From assembly GCA_002419365.1 (NCBI GenBank), contig DIGA01000041.1:1-12254 (forward strand): a DNA stretch of 12,254 bases, read 5' to 3'. Source of the DNA: Mageeibacillus sp. UBA5734. Its GTDB lineage: Bacteria; Bacillota; Clostridia; Saccharofermentanales; UBA5734. A program made the translations under genes and the position numbers. Of this stretch, positions 1-6,942 are shown one piece after another (the stretch's first letter is position 1; every line of letters starts with the position of its first letter). The notes beneath the pieces were generated by a model. The model worked only from the letters and a program-made list of their open reading frames with translations. It did no database searches and was not told the origin of the DNA.

Positions 1-21
1 TGCGCCGGCATGGAGGTTTTT

Positions 22-249
22 ATGGATCACGGACTTATTGCTATTGGTGCTGGACTGGCTATTGCCCTGGCTGCTTTTGGCGCCGCTCTGGGAATCGGGC
101 TTGCTTCTGGCAAAGCATTGGAAGCATCGGCACGTCAGCCGGAAATCGCCGGCAAAATCCAGGCCATGCTGATGACTGCGATCATTTTCATGGAAGCGAC
201 TGCGATCTATGCCCTGGTTGTCAGCCTGCTCCTGATCTTTGCATTCTGA
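22..249 (+). CDS. atpE: ATP synthase F0 subunit c (proteolipid ring)
   Basis: This 75-residue protein is the c subunit, which forms the membrane rotor ring of F1F0 ATP synthase. Two hydrophobic helices flank the polar loop RQPE (about residues 38-41). The second helix carries the ion-binding carboxylate E58 in the context FMEATAIYA, and the first carries a Gly/Ala-rich GIGLASG packing motif. An in-frame ATG at 10 exists, but GGAGG at 12-16 overlaps it and sits 5 nt before the ATG at 22, so I chose 22. The position that is Gln in sodium-type c subunits (Ilyobacter) is Ile here, and the residue after the Glu is Ala rather than Ser. Proton coupling is therefore the better prediction (inference). 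The a subunit gene should lie just upstream, outside the window. atpF follows after 56 bp. Family assignment is secure. Confidence 0.97.
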   Translation: MDHGLIAIGAGLAIALAAFGAALGIGLASGKALEASARQPEIAGKIQAMLMTAIIFMEATAIYALVVSLLLIFAF

Positions 250-305
250 TGAGACTGGAGCATCCAAATGTGCTGCCACCGGCTTTGTCATAAAGGAGAA
301 TCCGC

Positions 306-884
306 ATGTCATTCGTCATGATGTTTTCTGCGGAGGCACTGGCTAACTATGCTTCCTCAGCTGTTTTCACCATCATCAACCTGATGGTTTCCTTTTTCAT
401 CCTGCACAGATTTCTGTTCAAGCCTCTACTCAAGCTGCTCAGAAACCGGCGCGAATACGTCGCTTCCGAACTGGAAGAAGCAGATGGCAAGCTCAAGGAT
501 GCCAATGAACAGATTGCAGCAGCTGAAATGCGCCTGCATCGGTCGCATCAGGAAGCGGCCGATATCATATCCAATGCCCGCAGCCAGGCCGAAATCCAGA
601 GCGAGGCGATCCTTTCGGATGCCCGCAAGGAGGCTGCTGCCATCCTGTCGCGGGCAGACAGCGATATCGCCCGGATGCGTGTGACCATGCTCAATGGGAT
701 CCGCGATGAAGTTGCGGACCTGGCTGTCGCGATAGCCTCCAAGGTCATTGGCAAAGTCATGGACGAAAAGCGCCAGCGCGATCTGGTTGAGCAATTCATT
801 GATGTTGAAATGGCCACGAACAAGTCACCTGTTGCGGCAGGTGAATCTCTGGAGGCCCAGAACGGGGTGAATGAGCATGCCTGA
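306..884 (+). CDS. atpF: ATP synthase F0 subunit b (peripheral stalk)
   Basis: This 192-residue protein is the b subunit of the peripheral stalk. It has one N-terminal transmembrane helix (about 17-37), then the FLFKP motif (36-40) typical of bacterial b, then a long charged coiled coil (about 45-135). The conserved DEVADLAVAIASKVIG segment (134-149) and an EQFID end motif (162-166) follow. Most b proteins stop near that motif. Here about 25 more residues follow, low in hydrophobics and apparently disordered. The AAAGGAG at 292-298 sits 7 nt before the ATG and supports this start over the internal Met codons. The last 14 nt overlap the next gene, which suggests translational coupling. Only one b gene is present, so a homodimeric stalk is expected. 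The C-terminal part of b normally binds the delta C-terminal domain, which the next gene supplies as a fusion to alpha. Confidence 0.95.
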   Translation: MSFVMMFSAEALANYASSAVFTIINLMVSFFILHRFLFKPLLKLLRNRREYVASELEEADGKLKDANEQIAAAEMRLHRSHQEAADIISNARSQAEIQSEAILSDARKEAAAILSRADSDIARMRVTMLNGIRDEVADLAVAIASKVIGKVMDEKRQRDLVEQFIDVEMATNKSPVAAGESLEAQNGVNEHA

Positions 885-2808
885 TGCCAGTTTTCGTGTG
901 ATCCGGATCGTGACCTCGATCGCGATCGACCCGGAAAAAGCTAAAAATATCGCAGCCCGCTTTGCAGCCCATTTCAAGATCACTGAGTACGAAGTGCGCA
1001 CAGAGGTAGACGATTCGATCATCGGCGGCATGATCATTTTTGCCGGCGGGTATCGCTACGACTATAGCATCCGAGGCCAACTGGGCCGGATCATGACTCA
1101 GCTCAAATCGCAAAAAGCCCTGGCCGGGGAAGAAGAGATCCCAGATGAGAATCTCAACGACCTGATCAAAGGCAACCTGACCGATGCCTTGAGCCTTTTT
1201 GACGAATCTCCGGTCGCGCCTGACGGGCAGGACATTTTCTTTGAAACCGAACCGCTGCCAATCGAAGGCGAAGACACCGGGACCAATCTGCTGGTGGATC
1301 GCCTGCGCGAGACTCTGGCGGATGTCACGGTCAATTCTGCCGTCGATGAAGTCGGCCAGGTCCTCCGCATCGGTGACGGTGTCGCCTATGTCGAAGGGAT
1401 GCAGAACTGCCGCAACAGTGAACTGATCATGTTCTCGCGCAAGACCTACGGCATCGCCATGAACCTGGAAGAAGACCAGATCGGTGTTGTTCTCCTGCAG
1501 GAAGAAGAGGCGATCCACCAGGGCATGTTCTGCAAACGCACTGGTACGACTGTGTCCGTTCCGGTCGGGAAGGCGCTGCTTGGCCGCGTTGTGGATGCCC
1601 TGGGCAATCCGATCGATGGCCTGGGGGTAGTCCCGACGACCCGCCGCCGTCCGATCGAATCTCAGGCGCCGGGGATTATCGACCGCCAGCCGGTCACGAC
1701 ACCGATGCACACGGGCATTACGGCCATCGATGCCATGACACCGATCGGCCGTGGCCAGCGTGAGCTGATCATTGGTGACCGCCAGACAGGCAAGACTGCA
1801 ATCGCCCTCGATGCCATCCTGAACCAGAAAGGCAAAGGGGTGTACTGCATCTATGTCTCCATCGGCCAGAAGATGTCAACCACCGCATCGGTCGTCAAGA
1901 CCTTGACCGACCGTGGGGCGATGGAATACACCACCGTCGTGGTGGCCAGTGCCAGTCATTCAGCTTCCATGCAGTACATCGCACCCTATGCCGGCTGTGC
2001 CATGGCCGAAGAACTGATGTACAACGAAAAGGCCGATGTCCTGATTGTCTACGATGACCTGACCAAGCATGCCCAGGCCTACCGGGCGATCTCACTGCTG
2101 CTGCGCCGTCCGCCAGGCCGTGAAGCCTACCCGGGCGATGTTTTCTACCTGCACTCGCGCCTGCTCGAACGAGCTGCCCGGCTCAGTGAGACTTTAGGCG
2201 GCGGATCAATCACCGCCCTGCCGATTGTCGAAACACAGAGCGGCGATATTTCGGCCTACATTCCGACCAATGTCATCTCGATCACCGATGGCCAGATCTA
2301 TCTCGAGTCAGAACTCTTCTTCTCCGGCCAGCGTCCGGCAGTCAATGTGGGCTTGTCTGTCTCCCGTGTCGGTGGTGCCGCACAGTCGAAAGCGATGAAA
2401 AAAGTCTCTGGCCCTCTGCGCATCAACCTGGCGCAGTATCGGGAGCTGGAGGCATTTTCCCAGTTCGGTTCCGAGCTCGATGAAGAGACCCAGCGCCAGC
2501 TCAAGACCGGTGAACGTCTGACCGAGGTGCTCAAGCAACCGCAATATTCCCCGCTGGACATGGAACAGCAGGTCATCATGCTCTTTTTGGCCAACCAGGG
2601 CTATCTACTTGCCCTGGACAAGGAAGATGTGCGCGATTTCCTGTCCGATTTCTACCGGTTCCTGATCGACAACCACCCGGCTCTGATCGAGGACTTGCGC
2701 CAGAGCCAGATTTTCACCGAAGCAACAGCTGCCGCGATCAAAGCTGCCGTCGAGGAATTCCGCAAGACCTGGCAGCCGGAAGAATTGGATTATGGCACAG
2801 ATTTCTGA
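871..2808 (+). CDS. atpA: Fused ATP synthase delta C-terminal domain and alpha subunit
   Basis: This 645-residue polypeptide joins two F1 subunits. Residues 1-82 match the C-terminal domain of delta: VTSIAID strand (14-20), EVRTEVDDSIIGG (41-53), and the SIRGQLGRI end (66-74). An acidic linker follows (about 83-140), then a full-length alpha from about 141. Alpha shows Walker A GDRQTGKT (302-309), Gln333 where catalytic beta has Glu, the GREAYPGDVFYLHSRLLERAAR block (416-437), and the arginine finger region SVSRVGG with Arg499. The N-terminal domain of delta, which normally binds the alpha N terminus, is absent, and no separate atpH occurs. Order b, delta, alpha is the usual atpF-atpH-atpA order, so the gene looks like an atpH shortened at its 5' end and merged with atpA. 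The AACGGGGTGA at 861-870 fits an ATG at 877 better than the one at 871; the difference is two residues. No frameshift or stop interrupts the join. Confidence 0.95.
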   Translation: MSMPDASFRVIRIVTSIAIDPEKAKNIAARFAAHFKITEYEVRTEVDDSIIGGMIIFAGGYRYDYSIRGQLGRIMTQLKSQKALAGEEEIPDENLNDLIKGNLTDALSLFDESPVAPDGQDIFFETEPLPIEGEDTGTNLLVDRLRETLADVTVNSAVDEVGQVLRIGDGVAYVEGMQNCRNSELIMFSRKTYGIAMNLEEDQIGVVLLQEEEAIHQGMFCKRTGTTVSVPVGKALLGRVVDALGNPIDGLGVVPTTRRRPIESQAPGIIDRQPVTTPMHTGITAIDAMTPIGRGQRELIIGDRQTGKTAIALDAILNQKGKGVYCIYVSIGQKMSTTASVVKTLTDRGAMEYTTVVVASASHSASMQYIAPYAGCAMAEELMYNEKADVLIVYDDLTKHAQAYRAISLLLRRPPGREAYPGDVFYLHSRLLERAARLSETLGGGSITALPIVETQSGDISAYIPTNVISITDGQIYLESELFFSGQRPAVNVGLSVSRVGGAAQSKAMKKVSGPLRINLAQYRELEAFSQFGSELDEETQRQLKTGERLTEVLKQPQYSPLDMEQQVIMLFLANQGYLLALDKEDVRDFLSDFYRFLIDNHPALIEDLRQSQIFTEATAAAIKAAVEEFRKTWQPEELDYGTDF

Positions 2809-3775
2809 GATCAAGAAAAGGATTAACAGCGTCAAGGACATCAAGCAGATGACCCGCGCGATGCAGCTGATCAGCGCGGTTAAAATGCGCCGTGCCCGCC
2901 AGCTTCTCGAACGGACCTTGCCGTTCTTCACGCTGTGTGCCGAGACCATCGTTGAGCTCGATGAGATGGGTATCGACTTTGAGAGCCGTTTTTTCACCTT
3001 GCGCCAGAAAAAGAAAGGCGAGACTTGGAAAATCGGCTATTTCGTCCTGACCGGAGACCAAGGTTTAGCCGGAGCGTACAACCTCAACGTGCTGAACACG
3101 ACAGAAAAACATATCCAGTTCAAGACAGTCGACAACATCCAGAAAGGCCTGAACACGACAGTCAAACTGTACGTTGCCGGGAAAATCGGCAAAGAGCGTC
3201 TGGAGCGCAACGGCTTTGCCGTGGTGGAGGATTTCGAGTACCCGATCAATGCCCCAACGTATTTCCGGGCCCGTGACATTTCAGACTACATCCTCGACCT
3301 GTATGCGCGTGGTGAGCTGGACCTGGTGTATTTCATCTACACCAAGATGGAATCAGCGATCACGATGAAGCCTTTTGTCACCCGTGTCCTCCCGGTCAAC
3401 CCCAAGGCCATGGCTGAGCTGATCCCGCCGGAAATGCAGGGTCTCAACCGAGGCATCCAAGCAACGGCCGAGGTCGAATTCTCACCCTCCGTCGAAGCTG
3501 TTGTCGAATACCTGATCAATACATATATGAATGCCATGGTTTATGGTGTCCTGACGGAGGCCTATGCCAGTGAACAGACCGCCCGCATGACCGCCATGGA
3601 TAACGCGACGAAAAGCTCGGAAGACATGCTGTACAAACTGACCTTGATGAACAATCAGGCTCGCCAGGCCCAAATCACCAATGACATTTCCGAAATCGTC
3701 GGCGGTGCGGAAGTCCTGGGCCAGGAATCTGCCCAAGAAAAGCAGCGGGCTTACGAACAAATGGAAGGTGACTAG
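2792..3775 (+). CDS. atpG: ATP synthase F1 subunit gamma (central shaft)
   Basis: This 327-residue protein is the rotating central shaft of F1. The N-terminal helix (1-55) carries the family pattern INSVKDIKQMTRAMQLISAVKMRRA. A Rossmann-like middle domain has TGDQGLAGAYN (87-97), the counterpart of the usual SDRGLCGGFN. The C-terminal helix has ARMTAMDNATK (264-274) and ends at ISEIVGGAEVL (299-309). An 18-residue tail beyond that, with extra residues in the middle domain, makes it longer than the common 285-295. The start overlaps the fused alpha gene by 17 nt, with GGAAGA at 2778-2783 as ribosome binding site, so translation is probably coupled. Six bases separate it from atpD. Identity is certain from the terminal helices. 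Confidence 0.97.
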   Translation: MAQISEIKKRINSVKDIKQMTRAMQLISAVKMRRARQLLERTLPFFTLCAETIVELDEMGIDFESRFFTLRQKKKGETWKIGYFVLTGDQGLAGAYNLNVLNTTEKHIQFKTVDNIQKGLNTTVKLYVAGKIGKERLERNGFAVVEDFEYPINAPTYFRARDISDYILDLYARGELDLVYFIYTKMESAITMKPFVTRVLPVNPKAMAELIPPEMQGLNRGIQATAEVEFSPSVEAVVEYLINTYMNAMVYGVLTEAYASEQTARMTAMDNATKSSEDMLYKLTLMNNQARQAQITNDISEIVGGAEVLGQESAQEKQRAYEQMEGD

Positions 3776-3781
3776 AGACTT

Positions 3782-5170
3782 ATGGCTACAGGCTATGTGA
3801 CACAAATTATCGGCCCTGTCGTCGACATCCGGTTTGCGGAAAATGAGATGCCCGCCATCAATGACGCCATCCGGGTCAAGAATGGCAAGGACATCGTAAC
3901 GGTGGAAGTCATGCAGCAGCGCGGCAAAGGCATTGTTCGCTGCGTGGCTTTCGATCCAACAGAAGGCATGATCCGCGGGGCCGAAGCCATCTCGACCGGG
4001 GCTCCGATCAAAGTGCCGGTCGGCGAAGGCATCACGGGCCGGATTTTCAATGTGCTCGGTGAACCGATCGACAAAGGCGGGCCGGTCAATGCCAGCGATT
4101 ACTGGCCAATCCACCGCCCGGCCCCCAGCTACACGGACCAGACGCCTGAGGAGTCGATGCTTGAAACTGGAATCAAAGTCATCGATCTGCTCGTGCCTTA
4201 TAGCCGAGGCGGCAAGATCGGCCTGTTTGGCGGCGCCGGCGTGGGCAAAACGGTCCTGATCCTGGAACTGATCCGCAATATAGCCAAGGTCCATGGTGGC
4301 TATTCGGTCTTCACCGGGGTCGGTGAGCGGTCTCGCGAAGGCAATGATCTGTGGAACGAGATGACCGAGTCCGGTGTCATCGACAAGACAGTGCTCGTCT
4401 TCGGCCAGATGAACGAAAGCGCCGGTGTGCGCATGCGTGTTCCCCTGACCGGCCTGACCATTGCCGAATATTTCCGCGATGTTAAAAACAAAGACGTCCT
4501 GTTGTTCATTGACAATATTTTTCGCTTCATCCAGGCTGGTTCGGAAGTTTCTGCATTGCTGGGCCGGATCCCGTCTGCAGTTGGTTACCAGCCCACCCTG
4601 GCCAATGAAGTGGGTGCCTTGCAGGAGCGCATCACATCCACTCGCAAGGGATCGATCACCTCGATCCAGGCGGTTTATGTCCCGGCGGATGACCTGACTG
4701 ACCCGGCTCCAGCCACAACGTTCGCCCATCTGGATGCCATCACGGTCTTGTCGCGCGCGGTTGTCGAGCTTGGCATTTATCCGGCTGTCGACCCGCTCGA
4801 ATCCTCATCACGCATCCTGTCCGAATCGGTCGTCGGCCCGACCCATTACCGGGTGGTCCGGCGGGTCCAGGAGACGTTGCAACGCTACAAGGAACTGCAG
4901 GACATCATCGCCATTCTCGGCATGGAAGAACTCAGTGATGCTGACAAGATCACCGTCAACCGTGCCCGCAAGATCCAGCGCTTCCTGTCCCAGCCGTTTT
5001 TCGTCACCCAGGACATGACTGGGATCGAAGGCCGCTATGTACCGGTCGAACAGACCGTACGCGGATTTGGTGAAATCATCACCGGTGGAGTGGACCATAT
5101 CCCAGAACAGTTCTTCTACATGAAAGGCTCGATTGATGATGTTTACAGTGCCTTCAAGGCTTCCCGCTGA
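3782..5170 (+). CDS. atpD: ATP synthase F1 subunit beta (catalytic)
   Basis: This 462-residue protein is the catalytic subunit, of normal family length. It shows an N-terminal beta barrel (1-75), Walker A GGAGVGKT (150-157) with Lys156, the catalytic carboxylate Glu182 in GVGERSREG, Walker B LLFIDN (240-245), the adenine-pocket Tyr333 in IYPAVDPL, and the C-terminal DELSEED-type loop as EELSDAD (382-388). One unusual point is that the near-universal MNEPPGAR segment reads MNESAGVR (210-217); the Glu is kept but both prolines are lost. GGAAGGTGA at 3763-3771, overlapping the end of atpG, is the ribosome binding site. atpC follows after 28 bp. Function is not in doubt. Confidence 0.98.
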   Translation: MATGYVTQIIGPVVDIRFAENEMPAINDAIRVKNGKDIVTVEVMQQRGKGIVRCVAFDPTEGMIRGAEAISTGAPIKVPVGEGITGRIFNVLGEPIDKGGPVNASDYWPIHRPAPSYTDQTPEESMLETGIKVIDLLVPYSRGGKIGLFGGAGVGKTVLILELIRNIAKVHGGYSVFTGVGERSREGNDLWNEMTESGVIDKTVLVFGQMNESAGVRMRVPLTGLTIAEYFRDVKNKDVLLFIDNIFRFIQAGSEVSALLGRIPSAVGYQPTLANEVGALQERITSTRKGSITSIQAVYVPADDLTDPAPATTFAHLDAITVLSRAVVELGIYPAVDPLESSSRILSESVVGPTHYRVVRRVQETLQRYKELQDIIAILGMEELSDADKITVNRARKIQRFLSQPFFVTQDMTGIEGRYVPVEQTVRGFGEIITGGVDHIPEQFFYMKGSIDDVYSAFKASR

Positions 5171-5198
5171 AACATGGGTGTAGGGAGAAGACTGAACC

Positions 5199-5642
5199 AT
5201 GGCATCTGAAGACACAATCCGGCTCGAAATAGTCACCCCCTATGACCTGATCTATGACGGTCATGTCGACATGGTTGTTGTCACGGCCGCGGATGGCGAA
5301 ATCGGAATCTTGCCTGGGCACACGGCCATGTTCGCTGCGCTCAAGGACGGCGAAACCCGGTTCCGGATCGGGGAGGAATGGCAGGTTTTGTCATCAAGCA
5401 TCGGATACGCAGAAATCTCCCCGGATTTGACCATTGTTGTCGTCAACTCGGCAGAATGGCTGGACAAGATCGATGTTGACAGGGCCCAGCGATCTCTGGA
5501 ACGAGCCCAGAAGCGGTTGGCTGACCCCCAGACCAGCATTCTGGAACGTCGCCGGTCCTACAACTCTGTGGCCAGGGCGACGAACCGGATCAAGGTTGCT
5601 GTCCGTTATGGCAAGAGTAAAAAACACCCCGGTGAATCGTAA
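5199..5642 (+). CDS. atpC: ATP synthase F1 subunit epsilon
   Basis: This 147-residue protein is the epsilon subunit, which couples gamma to the c ring and can inhibit hydrolysis. The N-terminal beta sandwich (1-86) has the typical LEIVTPYDLIYDG start and GEIGILPGHTAMFAALK (33-49). A two-helix C-terminal domain follows (about 88-137). Its first helix contains IDVDRA (91-96), matching the (I/L)DxxRA motif that binds regulatory ATP in the Bacillus PS3 epsilon subunit; function here is inferred. GGGAGAAG at 5183-5190 is the ribosome binding site. It is the last gene of the operon. The adenine run in its Lys-Lys codons (5619-5624) is also the possible U-tract of a terminator for the opposite-strand operon. 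Confidence 0.96.
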   Translation: MASEDTIRLEIVTPYDLIYDGHVDMVVVTAADGEIGILPGHTAMFAALKDGETRFRIGEEWQVLSSSIGYAEISPDLTIVVVNSAEWLDKIDVDRAQRSLERAQKRLADPQTSILERRRSYNSVARATNRIKVAVRYGKSKKHPGES

Positions 5643-5657
5643 TCCCTGGCTGGGATG
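5619..5657 (-). terminator. Candidate intrinsic terminator of the Tad operon, inside the atpC 3' end
   Basis: On the minus strand, CATCCC (5657-5652) can pair with GGGGTG (5630-5625), giving six pairs including one U-G, directly followed by six T (5624-5619). The loop is long (21 nt) and contains a competing small stem, so this is a weak candidate. Its position, 8 to 46 nt past the stop of the FHA gene, is where an operon end is expected. The U-tract lies in the antisense of Lys codons of atpC. Confidence 0.3.
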
Positions 5658-5664
5658 ATGGTCT

Positions 5665-6927
5665 TCAATCTGCGGCAAAATAGAAGGCCTGGTCGGCGAA
5701 CTCAATCCGGCAACGATCCGGAAGCAAATAGGACTCCAGTTTATTCAGGCGCCGGCCATCCAGGCTGGTGCCATTTTTTGAGCCCAGGTCCGTGATGAAA
5801 AAGGATCCTTCGCGCCGGGTGATCCGGGCATGTCTGCGGCCTACCGAGCCGGTCGGCAAAGGTAAGTCACAAACGGCGTCATCCCTGCCCACCAGGAATT
5901 CATCCACCAGGATGTAAGCCCTGAGGCCTTCCATTTCCTGAGGCGTGCCGGGCATGCCGACCGACAAAAGTCCCAGCCGGTAGGCAGACTGCTGGACTTG
6001 AATCAATTCCGTCTGGTCGGATGCACAAGCTGCACTGGCCTGGGCTGGAGTGGAAGGAGCCTTTTTGGCAGTCAGATGACTGTGCAGCTTGTCCCCGGTG
6101 CTGGTTGCCAGCCGGTGAACCTGGTGCCAGAAGCCAGAGACGACCAGGTCCACGAGCAGCAGGATCAAGGCAGCCCCTCCCAGGATAGGATATCCCCATG
6201 ATCTGAACGAATCGGGGATGGTTAATCCGGAAAATCCCCAGCTTTTTTTATGGGAAGCGATCCAGATGAGTGCCCAGAGGATGGGCAAGACCAGATGTGC
6301 GACTATCAGGCCAAGCTTTGACCAGCTGGTGGTGTGATTATTTCCACCTGACAGGGGCTTTCTCTGATGAGTGGCGTCGTCACCTGCAGTCGGTAATTGT
6401 GACGGCTGTGGTTCGCTTGCCTGGCCGAAACCAGCCTTGGCCGGTTCAAGGCCCTGGGCCAGCGCTAAAAAGGCGTCCAACGTTTCCCGCTTCAGATGAT
6501 AGGCCTTGGCCATGGATTGAATCAGGGTTGCGAGTGAATCCGATCCACCTTGCCTGGTGGCTGGCAGGATCATCAATCTGGCCTGGCCAGAAGACGGATC
6601 GAAAAAAACCTGGTCGGGAGCCATGACGATCTGTGGTGGAGAAAAGAGTGCGTCGAGCGCTCGGCCATAGGCTTCCAAAACAGCTTTAATGCGGGCCTCT
6701 CCTTGCTCTGGCACGTACATGCTCCTGGCATCGATGCTTTCTGCCGTAGCAAGTCCTGACAGATCAAGGAGTAGCTGGCTGCTGCCGTCTTTGACCCGGA
6801 TGGCTGTTTCGAGCGCCCAGCCAGGCCTGGACTGGATCAGGAAATCCAGCTGGAAATCTACCCAGCTTTCTCCTTTGCCCAGTGAATAGATGACTTGGTT
6901 GGGCCTGTTTGACTGTTCCAACATCAT
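5665..6927 (-). CDS. Membrane protein with N-terminal DUF6382-like region and C-terminal FHA domain
   Basis: This 420-residue protein ends the Tad operon. Residues 10-160 resemble the DUF6382-type region found before FHA domains in Bacillota. A polar linker follows, then two transmembrane helices (about 205-225 and 246-267), a second linker, and an FHA domain (about 335-420). The FHA phosphothreonine-binding residues are visible: Gly347-Arg348, Ser361 with Arg365-His366, and Asn385-Gly386-Thr387. It should bind phosphothreonine peptides on the cytoplasmic side, and its place beside pilus genes suggests phospho-dependent control or assembly of the pilus machine (inference). The frame opens at 6960, but AGGAGG at 6942-6937, overlapping the preceding stop codon, lies 9 nt before the ATG at 6927, so I chose that start. 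Partner kinase and phosphatase are not in the window. Confidence 0.88.
   Translation of the reverse strand: MMLEQSNRPNQVIYSLGKGESWVDFQLDFLIQSRPGWALETAIRVKDGSSQLLLDLSGLATAESIDARSMYVPEQGEARIKAVLEAYGRALDALFSPPQIVMAPDQVFFDPSSGQARLMILPATRQGGSDSLATLIQSMAKAYHLKRETLDAFLALAQGLEPAKAGFGQASEPQPSQLPTAGDDATHQRKPLSGGNNHTTSWSKLGLIVAHLVLPILWALIWIASHKKSWGFSGLTIPDSFRSWGYPILGGAALILLLVDLVVSGFWHQVHRLATSTGDKLHSHLTAKKAPSTPAQASAACASDQTELIQVQQSAYRLGLLSVGMPGTPQEMEGLRAYILVDEFLVGRDDAVCDLPLPTGSVGRRHARITRREGSFFITDLGSKNGTSLDGRRLNKLESYLLPDRCRIEFADQAFYFAAD
5748..5779 (+). terminator. Intrinsic terminator of the ATP synthase operon, inside the antisense FHA gene
   Basis: On the plus strand, GGCGCCGGCC (5748-5757) pairs with GGCTGGTGCC (5763-5772) over ten positions, two of them G-U, with the 5-nt loop ATCCA. 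It is followed by A and six T (5774-5779). This is a classic rho-independent form about 105 nt past the atpC stop, where no other terminator is seen. On the minus strand the two wobbles become A-C mismatches, so the hairpin favours the plus transcript. The same bases encode the conserved KNGT segment of the FHA domain on the other strand. Confidence 0.65.
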
Positions 6928-6936
6928 CGAACCAGC

Positions 6937-6942
6937 CCTCCT
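6937..6942 (-). promoter_or_regulatory. Shine-Dalgarno site of the FHA gene
   Basis: AGGAGG on the minus strand lies 9 nt upstream of the ATG at 6927 and overlaps the TAG stop of the pilin gene. It decides the start, because the longer frame beginning at 6960 would place the site inside the coding region. The overlap with the stop suggests re-initiation by terminating ribosomes. Confidence 0.75.

Noticed and set aside
22..249. Sodium-binding c ring
   Set aside because: The Gln and Ser ligands of sodium-type c subunits are replaced by Ile and Ala at the aligned positions.
861..890. Sequencing frameshift or programmed frameshift joining atpF to the delta domain
   Set aside because: There is no slippery run at the overlap, b ends after its own conserved end motif plus a tail, and the fusion has its own ribosome binding site. 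The two genes are better read as overlapping.
796..1710. Open minus-strand frame of 304 codons across the delta-alpha region
   Set aside because: It lies fully antisense to clearly coding atpA, has no recognisable domain and looks like a high-GC mirror frame.
3482..4729. Open minus-strand frame of 415 codons across atpG and atpD
   Set aside because: Antisense to the certain gamma and beta genes, with a His/Asp-rich composition typical of a reverse-frame artefact and no family motif.
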